Part shown: one piece after another, positions 42,114 through 48,593 of the stretch
Position numbering within the stretch: position 1 is the first letter of the stretch
Layout: the number at the start of each line of letters is the position of its first letter
Origin: Candidatus Curtissbacteria bacterium RIFCSPHIGHO2_01_FULL_41_11
GTDB lineage: Bacteria; Patescibacteriota; Microgenomatia; Curtissbacterales; GWA2-41-24
Assembly: GCA_001776335.1 (NCBI GenBank)
Contig: MFAZ01000043.1
Coordinates: 10,963-74,962, forward strand
Direction of reading: 5' to 3'
DNA: 64,000 nt
Notes under the pieces: model-generated
Database searches by the model: none
Told to the model about the DNA's origin: nothing
What the model saw: the letters and a program-made list of their open reading frames with translations, nothing else
Position numbers and translations under genes: made by a program

Positions 42114-42755
42114 CTACGATTCTCCTTTAAATATCCAAACTTTAATTCCGACTATCCCGGATTTAGGAACTTTGGCGTCTAATTTTGCAAAATCAATGAT
42201 TGCTCTAAGGGTGTGCAGGGGAATTGCACCGTCTTTTAAAGATTCTCGTCTGGCGATTTCCGAACCACCCAGTCTTCCGGAAAGTTGAATTCTGACGCCT
42301 TTTGCACCGGATCTTTTTACTCTTTCCAAAGATTGATTCATAATTCTTCTGAAAGGAATTCTTCTCGTCAGCTGCTCGGCAATGTTTACCGCAACAAGAT
42401 AGGCATCGAGATCTGGTGTTTTTACTTCTTCGAATTTTATTTCCATTTTTCCGGCGTCTTTAATTTTGAATCTTTTCAACATAGCTGCTTTTAATTGCTC
42501 GATTCCGGTCCCGCCGCGACCAATGGCGACACCTGGACGGGATACGTAAATATAGATTGTCCTTTTATCAAAAGATCTTTCAATATCGACCCTGGAAATT
42601 CCTGCAGCTTTTAAATTTTCCATCAAAAAATTTCTGATCTTTCGATCTTCAAGCAAAGATGTCGCGAAATCCTGGTTTTTGCTGGCAAACCAGCGTGATT
42701 TCCAGGGATAGAATGAGCCTAGTCTGAATCCGTACGGATTAACTTTTTGTCCCAT
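42114..42755 (-). CDS. rpsC: Ribosomal protein S3 (uS3)
   Basis: 213 aa. MGQKVNPYGFRLGSFYPWKSRWFASKNQ at the start, KH domain with VSRPGVAIGRGGTGIEQLKAAM (GxxG loop variant GRGG), and C-terminal ESLKDGAIPLHTLRAIIDFAKLDA with GIVGIKVWIFKGE. Forms the mRNA entry site. It overlaps rplV by 17 nt. Confidence 0.97.
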   Translation of the reverse strand: MGQKVNPYGFRLGSFYPWKSRWFASKNQDFATSLLEDRKIRNFLMENLKAAGISRVDIERSFDKRTIYIYVSRPGVAIGRGGTGIEQLKAAMLKRFKIKDAGKMEIKFEEVKTPDLDAYLVAVNIAEQLTRRIPFRRIMNQSLERVKRSGAKGVRIQLSGRLGGSEIARRESLKDGAIPLHTLRAIIDFAKLDAKVPKSGIVGIKVWIFKGES

Positions 42756-43146
42756 TTTTCTCCTTTGGCTCCTCCAGTTTTTTTGTTTCTTTTGTTGCTT
42801 CGGTTTTTTTCTTTTCTTCTCCTTCGAGAATAACTGTTATGTGGCTGGTTCTTTTCAAAATACTGTGAGCGCGACCTCTTGCCACTGGCTGAAATCTTTT
42901 AAACATGGGTCCAATGCCAACTAAAATTGATTTAAAAGCCAATGATTGCTCGTCTAGACCAAAGTTGTTTTTTGCGTTGGCAATTGCTGAGCCAATTACC
43001 TTTATCAATGGTTTTGCAGATGACTTGTGAACCAATTTTAAAACTACCATGGACCTTGCCGGTTCCATTTTTTTAATTTGATCTACCACGAGCCGTACCT
43101 TTTCGGGTGAGACTCTTATGTTATTTGCTTTTGCTATGACTTGCAT
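42739..43146 (-). CDS. rplV: Ribosomal protein L22 (uL22)
   Basis: 135 aa. MQVIAKANNIRVSPEKVRLVVDQIK (family RxSPxKxRLVxxxIRG), then the exit-tunnel beta-hairpin region IGPMFKRFQPVARGRAHSILKRTSHITVIL. A ~22-residue charged tail (KKKTEATKETKKLEEPKEK) extends the protein. Two nt before it ends the rpsS spacing. Confidence 0.96.
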   Translation of the reverse strand: MQVIAKANNIRVSPEKVRLVVDQIKKMEPARSMVVLKLVHKSSAKPLIKVIGSAIANAKNNFGLDEQSLAFKSILVGIGPMFKRFQPVARGRAHSILKRTSHITVILEGEEKKKTEATKETKKLEEPKEKNGTKS

Positions 43147-43148
43147 TT

Positions 43149-43433
43149 TTATTTCTTCGCAGATGATTTTTCTGTTATTTTTCCATGTCCGCGAAATGTT
43201 CTGGTTGGTGCAAATTCGCCGAGTCTGTGTCCGACCATTGGTTCGCCAACGAAAACGTTTATGAAAGTTCGTCCGTTGTGAACCGAGAAAGTATGATTGA
43301 CAAACTCCGGCGCTATCTGGCTAGCTCTCGACCATGTTTTGATGGCAGATTTCTGGCCTGATTGCTTTTGCGCCATTACCTTCTTCATTAATTTTTCGTC
43401 CACATACGGACCTTTTTTGCTAGATCTGGACAT
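43149..43433 (-). CDS. rpsS: Ribosomal protein S19 (uS19)
   Basis: 94 aa. MSRSSKKGPYVDEKLMKKVMAQ at the start; KTWSRASQIAPEFVNHTFSVHNGRTFINVFVGEPMVGHRLGEFAPTRTFRGH covers the family signature. Head protein near the A-site tRNA. Its ATG overlaps the stop of the small ORF upstream (TAATG), so it is coupled to that ORF. Confidence 0.97.
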   Translation of the reverse strand: MSRSSKKGPYVDEKLMKKVMAQKQSGQKSAIKTWSRASQIAPEFVNHTFSVHNGRTFINVFVGEPMVGHRLGEFAPTRTFRGHGKITEKSSAKK

Positions 43434-43525
43434 TATTTTCTCTTCCTTTCGATAAAATCAGCAGGTCGACTTGCGAGACTTCGTCCTCGCAATGTCGCTC
43501 CTCTGATATTTTCTCTAGTCGTCAT
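43433..43525 (-). CDS. 30-codon ORF coupled between rplB and rpsS
   Basis: 30 aa, starting MTTRENIRGATLRG and ending RPADFIERKRK; strongly basic. AGGAGG lies 5-6 nt before its ATG, inside the last codons of rplB. The ATG overlaps the rplB stop (ATGA), and its TAA overlaps the rpsS ATG (TAATG). Its middle contains a hairpin TTGCGAG/CTCGCAA like a widespread intergenic repeat. It may be a real ribosomal-operon micropeptide or only a translational link; function unknown. Confidence 0.65.
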   Translation of the reverse strand: MTTRENIRGATLRGRSLASRPADFIERKRK

Positions 43526-44343
43526 TTATTCCTCCTAGATAAAATGAAGCGGCTTGATGGTTTGTTTCTGTTTCTGGTTTTCTTGCCCATTGCCGGTTTG
43601 CCCCATGGTGTTTTTGGATGCATACCTGTTCCGCTTCTTCCTTCTCCCCCACCATGCGGATGTGAACCAGGGTCCATGGCAACGCCCCGCACTTTTGGAC
43701 GTTTTCCCATGTGACGACTTCTGCCGGCTTTTCCGATCATAAGATTTTTCCAATCAACGTTACCGATTTGACCGACCGTCGCAAAACAGTTTCCATGAAT
43801 CTTTCTGGTTTCTTTGGAAGGCAATTTTATGTGAATATACTTGCCTTCGCGTGCCGCGATAATTGCCCCTGCTCCGGCACTTCTAATTAATTTTGCTCCG
43901 GATCCAGGAGTCAGTTCGACGTTATGTACGACTGTTCCAACCGGCATTTTGGAAAGCGGCAGAGCATTTCCGGGTTTTATTTCTGCACTTTCCCCTGACA
44001 TAATTTTCTGACCTACTTTCAAACCTACTGGAGCCAGAATGTATCTCTTTTCGCCGTCTGTGTAATGAAGAAGTGCGACATTGGCACTTCGGTTCGGGTC
44101 ATATTCTATGGCTGCAACAGTCGACGGCACGTGTTTGTCTCTTCGGAAATCTACCTGTCTGTAGTTTCTTTTGTGTCCGCCGCCTTTACCCCGGGTTGTA
44201 ATCCTTCCCCCCGAACGGCCTGCTGTTTTATTTAACCTGTTAATCAAAGATTTTTCCGGTTTGGTTTTGGTTATATCTCCAAAAACCAAAAATGATTTGA
44301 ATCTTTGGCCTGGTGTTTCCGGTCTAATTTGTCTGACTGCCAT
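43522..44343 (-). CDS. rplB: Ribosomal protein L2 (uL2)
   Basis: 273 aa, standard. GRITTRGKGGGHKRNYRQVDFRRDK near the start, VAAIEYDPNRSANVALLHYTDGEKRYILAP, and the C-terminal MDPGSHPHGGGEGRSGTGMHPKTPWGKPAMG (family MNPVDHPHGGGEG), with the His important for peptidyl transfer. AAGGAGG-type site for the next ORF sits in its last codons. Confidence 0.98.
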   Translation of the reverse strand: MAVRQIRPETPGQRFKSFLVFGDITKTKPEKSLINRLNKTAGRSGGRITTRGKGGGHKRNYRQVDFRRDKHVPSTVAAIEYDPNRSANVALLHYTDGEKRYILAPVGLKVGQKIMSGESAEIKPGNALPLSKMPVGTVVHNVELTPGSGAKLIRSAGAGAIIAAREGKYIHIKLPSKETRKIHGNCFATVGQIGNVDWKNLMIGKAGRSRHMGKRPKVRGVAMDPGSHPHGGGEGRSGTGMHPKTPWGKPAMGKKTRNRNKPSSRFILSRRNK

Positions 44344-44345
44344 TT

Positions 44346-44732
44346 TTAACCTTCCTTTCCTTCCGATATAACTTGTACATCTTTATCTTTCATGCTGTTT
44401 TTGGTTTTTGGTTCTTTTGCGGCCTCTCGACTTCGCTTGGGACCTTCGGCAGCTTTGGGCGAAAGAACAGCAATTTTTTGTCCCGGTTTAAGGTAGACAA
44501 TGGCTTTTTTACCACCGCCGACTTCTGTTTCTTTCCTTGTTTTTGCAATTCTTTTTGTCTTTGTGGCCCGGCTTAAAACATTTACTTTTTTAATGTCTAC
44601 CGAAAACTGGTTTTTGACTGCTTTTGCGATTTGTTTTTTCGTTGCCCTCTCATCCACCAAAAACGTGTAAAGACCTCTTTCCATCAGTCTGTATGCTTTT
44701 TCAGAAAGAATAGTTTTTTTTATGATATCCAT
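44346..44732 (-). CDS. rplW: Ribosomal protein L23 (uL23)
   Basis: 128 aa. KTILSEKAYRLMERGLYTFLVDERATKKQIAKAVKNQFSVDIKKVNVLSRATKTKR (family PxxTEKSxxLxxxxxYxFxVxxxAxKxxIKxAVExxFxVxVxxVNT). The last ~45 residues (RSREAAKEPKTKNSMKDKD) are a charged extension. Docks trigger factor and SRP at the exit. It overlaps rplD by 13 nt. Confidence 0.94.
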   Translation of the reverse strand: MDIIKKTILSEKAYRLMERGLYTFLVDERATKKQIAKAVKNQFSVDIKKVNVLSRATKTKRIAKTRKETEVGGGKKAIVYLKPGQKIAVLSPKAAEGPKRSREAAKEPKTKNSMKDKDVQVISEGKEG

Positions 44733-45487
44733 TTGCCAAGTGCCTCCTTTGAAATTAATAGATTGTTATTTTGTAATACTTGATACGCATTGATGTTTGA
44801 TACTGGTTCTACTGTAAGTGATTGTATGTTTCTGGTTGCCAACTTCACGTTGTCATTTTTTGAAGAAATTATAAGAAGCGTGTTTTTTTGAGCATTTAAT
44901 TTTTTGAGAAGGTTGGCAACTGGTTTTGTTTTTGTAGAAATTTTTTCGAGGTTTGAGATAATATTTATGTCTCCATCTTTGGCTTTTTGTGATAGAGCAT
45001 GAATTAATGCCTTGCGTCGCATTTTTTGTGGCAGAGTAAGTTTTGCTTCTCGATATCTTGGACCAAATGTAGTTCCTCCACCGACCCAAAGGGGTGATCT
45101 TATGGATCCGGCGCGGGCATTACCTGTTCCTTTTTGGCGCCAAGGTTTTTTGCCGCCGCCGCGGACTTCACCGCGGGTTTTGGTGTGGGCGGTATTTTTA
45201 ATACTTTTTGTTTTGTAAACTCTTATCGCAGTAGCTAAAAGTTGTTTATTTGTTGTTTGTCCAAAAATTTCTTTAGGTAAGACAACTGTACCGACGCTTT
45301 TTCCGGACATATCAAAAACCTTAGCTGTTAGACCAGTTGGTTTTGTTTCTGTTTTAACAACGGGTTTTGTTATTGGTCGTTGGGATTGCTTCGCATCCGC
45401 TCGCAATGACTTTGACGTCACGATTGATTTTTCTTTCGTTACTTTTGATGCCTTTGATACTTGCGATACTCTTACTTTATCTGCCAT
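44720..45487 (-). CDS. rplD: Ribosomal protein L4 (uL4) with repeat-derived N-terminal extension
   Basis: 255 aa, about 50 longer than usual. The core starts near LTAKVFDMSGKSVGTVVLP and has TRGEVRGGGKKPWRQKGTGNARAGSIRSPLWVGGGTTFGPR (family GGGxKPWxQKGTGRARxGSxRSPxWxGGG). The extra N-terminus includes TSKSLRADAKQSQRP, encoded by a copy of a common intergenic palindromic repeat (45383-45410). In E. coli L4 regulates the S10 operon; nothing shows that here. Preceded by structured leader copy C. Confidence 0.95.
   Translation of the reverse strand: MADKVRVSQVSKASKVTKEKSIVTSKSLRADAKQSQRPITKPVVKTETKPTGLTAKVFDMSGKSVGTVVLPKEIFGQTTNKQLLATAIRVYKTKSIKNTAHTKTRGEVRGGGKKPWRQKGTGNARAGSIRSPLWVGGGTTFGPRYREAKLTLPQKMRRKALIHALSQKAKDGDINIISNLEKISTKTKPVANLLKKLNAQKNTLLIISSKNDNVKLATRNIQSLTVEPVSNINAYQVLQNNNLLISKEALGKWIS
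45383..45410. repeat. Interspersed palindromic repeat inside rplD
   Basis: Plus-strand GGATTGCTTCGCATCCGC then TCGCAATGAC: the GATTGCTTCG...CTCGCAATGAC pattern of a repeat found between genes of many bacteria. Here it stays in frame and encodes part of the L4 extension. Confidence 0.7.
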
Positions 45488-45585
45488 TTATTTTTTACTT
45501 TAAGGGCAAACCTCTACGGTTTTCCCTTAATATTCCCTTTCCCTTAAAGGACAAAATTTCACTAGCAAAGCTAGATGAAATTTTG
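45488..45585 (-). promoter_or_regulatory. Repeated structured leader element, copy C (rplD)
   Basis: Stem I AAAATTTCA...CTAGC/GCTAG...TGAAATTTT (45584-45553), no module II, then CCTTTAAGGGAAAGGGAATA, stem III TTAAGGG...CCCTTAA with AACC/GGTT inner pairing, then 12 nt to ATG. Confidence 0.88.
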
Positions 45586-45596
45586 GTTTAAGAATT

Positions 45597-46340
45597 TTAT
45601 TTAGAAACCTCCTTTGTTTGTTTTTCTTCTTTCTTTTCTTCTTTTGGCTCCTCTGGCTCTTTTGGCTCTTCTGATCCCTTTGTCTCTAGTTTTTCCTCTT
45701 CATCTTCTTTAGGTTTTTCTTCCGGTGGTGCTACATATTTTTTGACCTTTCCTGTTTTTTCGATCATCAAATATCCATTTCTAAATCCCGGAACTGCACC
45801 TTTTATGACTAGCATGTTTTCTGCAGGATTTACTTCTATTACTTCCAAGCCTGTAACTGTAATTTTTTCATTGCCCTGGTGCCCCGCCATATGCTTGCCT
45901 TTATAGACTCTTCCCGGTGTTGTGCCCTGACCAATTGATCCCGGTGCTCTGTGCCTGTCTGATTGTCCGTGTGTTTTTGGCCCCCCGTGAAATCCCCACC
46001 TTTTGACTCCACCTGTGAAACCGTGACCTTTTGTTATGCCTGTAATTTTTACTGCGTCTTGGTTTGCGAAGATGGCAACTGTGATTTTGTCGCCTATTTT
46101 TACCTGTCCATCTGTTTTAACTTCCCTGACAAATCTTGGCGCTACTCCAACTTTGTTGACGAAATCATTTTGGGGTTTTTTGACTTTCTTTCTTGCTCCA
46201 AGCCCCAAAACTGCGTGGTCACCTTTAATGTCGACGACGACATTTGGTTCGGCTTTTATGACCGTGACAGGAACCCGATGTCCCCGCAGGTTGTATCGGG
46301 CTTCCATATTTCCTTTGATTCCTAAAATTGTGTTTAACAT
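45597..46340 (-). CDS. rplC: Ribosomal protein L3 (uL3)
   Basis: 247 aa. RVPVTVIKAEPNVV near the start; the signature GFTGGVKRWGFHGGPKTHGQSDRHRAPGSIGQGTTPGRVYKGKHMAGHQG matches family GFxGxxKRxxFxxxxxSHGxxxxHRxPGSIGxxxxPGxVxKGxxMxGxxG. The N-terminus (MLNTILGIKGNMEARYN) is diverged from the normal KIGMTxxF. The last ~45 residues are an acidic/Lys tail (EEKPKEDEEEKLETK). Preceded by an AT-rich structured leader. Confidence 0.95.
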   Translation of the reverse strand: MLNTILGIKGNMEARYNLRGHRVPVTVIKAEPNVVVDIKGDHAVLGLGARKKVKKPQNDFVNKVGVAPRFVREVKTDGQVKIGDKITVAIFANQDAVKITGITKGHGFTGGVKRWGFHGGPKTHGQSDRHRAPGSIGQGTTPGRVYKGKHMAGHQGNEKITVTGLEVIEVNPAENMLVIKGAVPGFRNGYLMIEKTGKVKKYVAPPEEKPKEDEEEKLETKGSEEPKEPEEPKEEKKEEKQTKEVSK

Positions 46341-46546
46341 TGTCGTTTAAGTACTAAAAATCGGAGACCCTTGAGATTATTCCTTCGCTTGGCTTGGGAT
46401 TTTCAGGAGTCTCTCTTTAGTAAATTTCTAATTTCTAATTATTCTAATTTCTAATAATCCCGTTTTCTACGAAAAACAAATCCCAATTTTTTAATTTCTA
46501 AATTTATTTAGGTCAATTAGGTTAATTAGAGCAATTAGAAATTACT
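46341..46546 (-). promoter_or_regulatory. AT-rich structured leader of rplC (206-nt gap)
   Basis: Minus-strand: AATTTCTAATT and CTAATT just after rpsJ can pair with AATTAG and AATTAGAAATT about 80 nt later. A second helix GAGACTCC/GGGTCTC (around 46365-46415) encloses GAAGGAATA. The motif GGAATA is shared with the seven-copy element, but the hairpins are different. No promoter consensus was found. Confidence 0.5.
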
Positions 46547-46855
46547 CTACATCTTCAGTTCAATATCTACGCCGGCCGGTAGTTCGAGATGAGTTAATGA
46601 ATCTATGGTTTTGTTTGTCGGTTCAATAATATCGATTAGCCTTTTGTGCGTTCTCATCTCAAATTGTTCGCGTGCATCTTTATCTGTGTGGGGTGACGTT
46701 AACACCGTAAATTTCTGAATTCTTGTTGGCAGGGGAATCGGACCCGAGATTTTGGCACCTGTCGAAAGGCCGGTGTTTATGATATCCCGACACGCAGCGT
46801 CAATGACTCTGCCGTCGTATGCTTTTAGTTTGACTCGAATTCTACCTTTAGGCAT
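46547..46855 (-). CDS. rpsJ: Ribosomal protein S10 (uS10)
   Basis: 102 aa. KGRIRVKLKAYDGRVIDAACRDIINTGLSTGAKISGPIPLPTRIQKFTVLTSPHTDKDAREQFEMRTHKRLIDI covers the family signature. First gene of the S10 operon; also known as NusE in antitermination. Has a ~180-nt structured leader and its own promoter at 47042-47071. Confidence 0.97.
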   Translation of the reverse strand: MPKGRIRVKLKAYDGRVIDAACRDIINTGLSTGAKISGPIPLPTRIQKFTVLTSPHTDKDAREQFEMRTHKRLIDIIEPTNKTIDSLTHLELPAGVDIELKM

Positions 46856-47035
46856 TTTCTTTTAATGTGCTTTTTCCGAGAAAGAAAACGAGTCGAGAGG
46901 AAATTACTTATTACTTTAAGCGGTTAGACTTGAAGTTAAATATGGTTAATTTCATATTCAGCAGTGTCCTCGACTATTCGCTCTCTCAAATAGATTTGCA
47001 ATTGAGTTCGCTTCGCTCACGTAATTTTGCAAATT
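46856..47035 (-). promoter_or_regulatory. Structured leader of rpsJ
   Basis: Minus-strand helix AGTCGAG (46975-46969) with CTCGACT (46897-46891), 71-nt loop; before it, a small hairpin TGAGCGAAGCGAACTCA near 47004-47020. The leader starts within a perfect 22-bp palindrome. Possible S10-operon autoregulatory RNA; inference. Confidence 0.5.
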
Positions 47036-47044
47036 TGCAAAATT
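47023..47044. promoter_or_regulatory. 22-bp perfect palindrome at the S10-operon transcription start
   Basis: Arms TTTTGCAAA/TTTGCAAAA extended by AA/TT, self-complementary over 22 bp and overlapping the -10 at 47042-47047. Could be an operator or a start-proximal hairpin. Confidence 0.6.
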
Positions 47045-47071
47045 ATAGCAAAAAAAATCCTCCTTCGGCAA
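47042..47071 (-). promoter_or_regulatory. S10-operon promoter embedded in the tuf terminator
   Basis: Minus-strand extended -10 TGCTATAAT (hexamer 47047-47042). A -35-like TTGCCG lies 18 bp upstream, inside the 3' arm of the tuf terminator hairpin. The U-tract forms the spacer. Confidence 0.55.
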
Positions 47072-47101
47072 GCTCAGGATAAACCCTTGCCAAAAAAGGA
47101 G
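47049..47101 (-). terminator. Intrinsic terminator of tuf built from an interspersed repeat
   Basis: Minus-strand CTCCTT...GGCAAG - loop GGTTTATCCTGAG - CTTGCC G AAGGAG, then GATTTTTTTT. The loop and 3' arm carry the CCTTCGGCAAGCTCAGG repeat. Confidence 0.85.
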
Positions 47102-47116
47102 TCATTGCCTTGCCGT

Positions 47117-48298
47117 TTACGCAATAATCTTAGAGACGACGCCCGCACCTACGGTGTGGCCGCCTTCTCTAATTGCAAATCTAAGTCCCTCTTCCATCGC
47201 AACCGGCGCAATTAGTTTTACTTTCATTTTGATATTGTCACCAGGCATGACCATTTCGGTCCCTTCCGGCAGGGTTGCTTCTCCTGTAACGTCTGTGGTT
47301 CTGATGTAAAACTGTGGTCTGTAACCGGTAAAAAATGGTGTATGTCTACCGCCCTCTTCTTTAGTCAGAATGTAGACTTCGGCTTCGAATTCTGTGTGGG
47401 GGGTGGCTGTTGCGGTTTTGGCAAGAACTTGTCCTCGTTCAACGTCGTCTTTTTCGATACCTCGAAGAAGTACTCCAACGTTGTCTCCGGCCTGACCCTG
47501 GTCAAGTTCTTTTCGAAACATTTCAACACCGGTGACAACTGTCTTTTTGGTAGGTCTGATTCCGACAATTTCGATTTCGTCATTAACTTTGACAACTCCC
47601 CGTTCGACTCTTCCGGTTACAACTGTACCTCTGCCTTTAATTGAAAAGACGTCTTCAACCGGCATAATAAAGGGTTTGTCAAGATCGCGAACCGGAGTTG
47701 GGATTTTTTCATCTACAGCTGCCATTAAATCTTCGATTGCTTTTACTGACTGGGCATCTCCTTCGAGAGCTTTTTTAGCAGATCCACGAATGATGGTGGC
47801 CCCTTTACCGTCGTATTCATATTTGTCAAGAAGTTCACGGACTTCGAGTTCAACCAGATCCAGAAGTTCGGCATCCTGAACCATGTCGACCTTATTTAAG
47901 AAAACGACAATTGCAGGTACGTTAACCTGACGAGCCAGAAGAACGTGTTCTCTTGTTTGAGGCATTGGGCCGTCCGGTGCGGAAACAACAAGAATAGCGC
48001 CGTCCATTTGAGCGGCACCTGTAATCATGTTTTTGATGTAATCGGCATGACCCGGAGCATCGATGTGGGCATAATGTCTTTTTTCTGTTTCATATTCGAC
48101 GTGAGTGATGTTGATGGTTATTCCACGCTGTTTTTCTTCCGGAGCATTGTCGATTTGGTCATAGGCTTTTTCCTGCGCCATACCTTTTCCGGCCAAAACC
48201 TTGGTGATGGCTGCAGTGAGCGTGGTTTTACCATGGTCGACGTGACCAATGGTTCCGATATTTACGTGTGGTTTTGTTCGTTGATACTTTTCAGCCAT
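47117..48298 (-). CDS. tuf: Elongation factor Tu
   Basis: 393 aa from ATG at 48298 (MAEKYQRTKPHVNIGTIGHVDHGKTTL); an in-frame start 24 nt upstream is not needed. Delivers aminoacyl-tRNA with GTP. P-loop GHVDHGKT, RGITIN switch I, DAPGHADY switch II, NKVDM and SAKK (family GSALKA; GSAKKAL here). It is a single gene with its own promoter, leader hairpin and terminator, although fusA lies upstream. Confidence 0.98.
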   Translation of the reverse strand: MAEKYQRTKPHVNIGTIGHVDHGKTTLTAAITKVLAGKGMAQEKAYDQIDNAPEEKQRGITINITHVEYETEKRHYAHIDAPGHADYIKNMITGAAQMDGAILVVSAPDGPMPQTREHVLLARQVNVPAIVVFLNKVDMVQDAELLDLVELEVRELLDKYEYDGKGATIIRGSAKKALEGDAQSVKAIEDLMAAVDEKIPTPVRDLDKPFIMPVEDVFSIKGRGTVVTGRVERGVVKVNDEIEIVGIRPTKKTVVTGVEMFRKELDQGQAGDNVGVLLRGIEKDDVERGQVLAKTATATPHTEFEAEVYILTKEEGGRHTPFFTGYRPQFYIRTTDVTGEATLPEGTEMVMPGDNIKMKVKLIAPVAMEEGLRFAIREGGHTVGAGVVSKIIA

Positions 48299-48397
48299 GT
48301 CATCAAAATAAATGAATACCAATCAAGCCAAGATGTTACACTTGGCAGGCTGATATTCAGTTTGTGTAGTTTATACTATTTCTACAGGCTAGTGCAA
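48299..48397 (-). promoter_or_regulatory. tuf promoter and leader hairpin
   Basis: Minus-strand TTGCAC (48397-48392), 16-bp spacer, TATAAA (48375-48370). The ~65-nt leader folds into GCCAAG-TGTAACAT-CTTGGC with an outer AATATCA/TGGTATT helix. Confidence 0.6.
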
Positions 48398-48593
48398 GAG
48401 GCGAAAAAGTATTCAATATTTTCGGGGTAAAAGGGAAGTTAAAAGGAGATCCTTCGTCTCACTCAGGATGACAAATTGAATTTCTCAATTGTATTCAGTT
48501 TGTCAACTTTCCTTTGTTTCGCCTTTTTGTTTGGCAACGATTTTATCGGCCCTTCACTACGTTCAGGGTAAACTCTAATAAACTTTTGACTGA
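48398..48593. repeat. Gap between fusA and tuf with two interspersed repeats
   Basis: Contains GATCCTTCGTCTCACTCAGG (48450-48469) followed by ATGACA, and CCCTTCACTACGTTCAGGG (48551-48569). A hairpin TGACAAA/TTTGTCA with GAAT/ATTC inside lies near 48467-48506. No gene is seen in the ~295-nt gap. Confidence 0.7.

Noticed and set aside
46867..47082. Small plus-strand frame upstream of rpsJ
   Set aside because: It is antisense to the leader and promoter of the S10 operon, with no promoter or recognisable protein.
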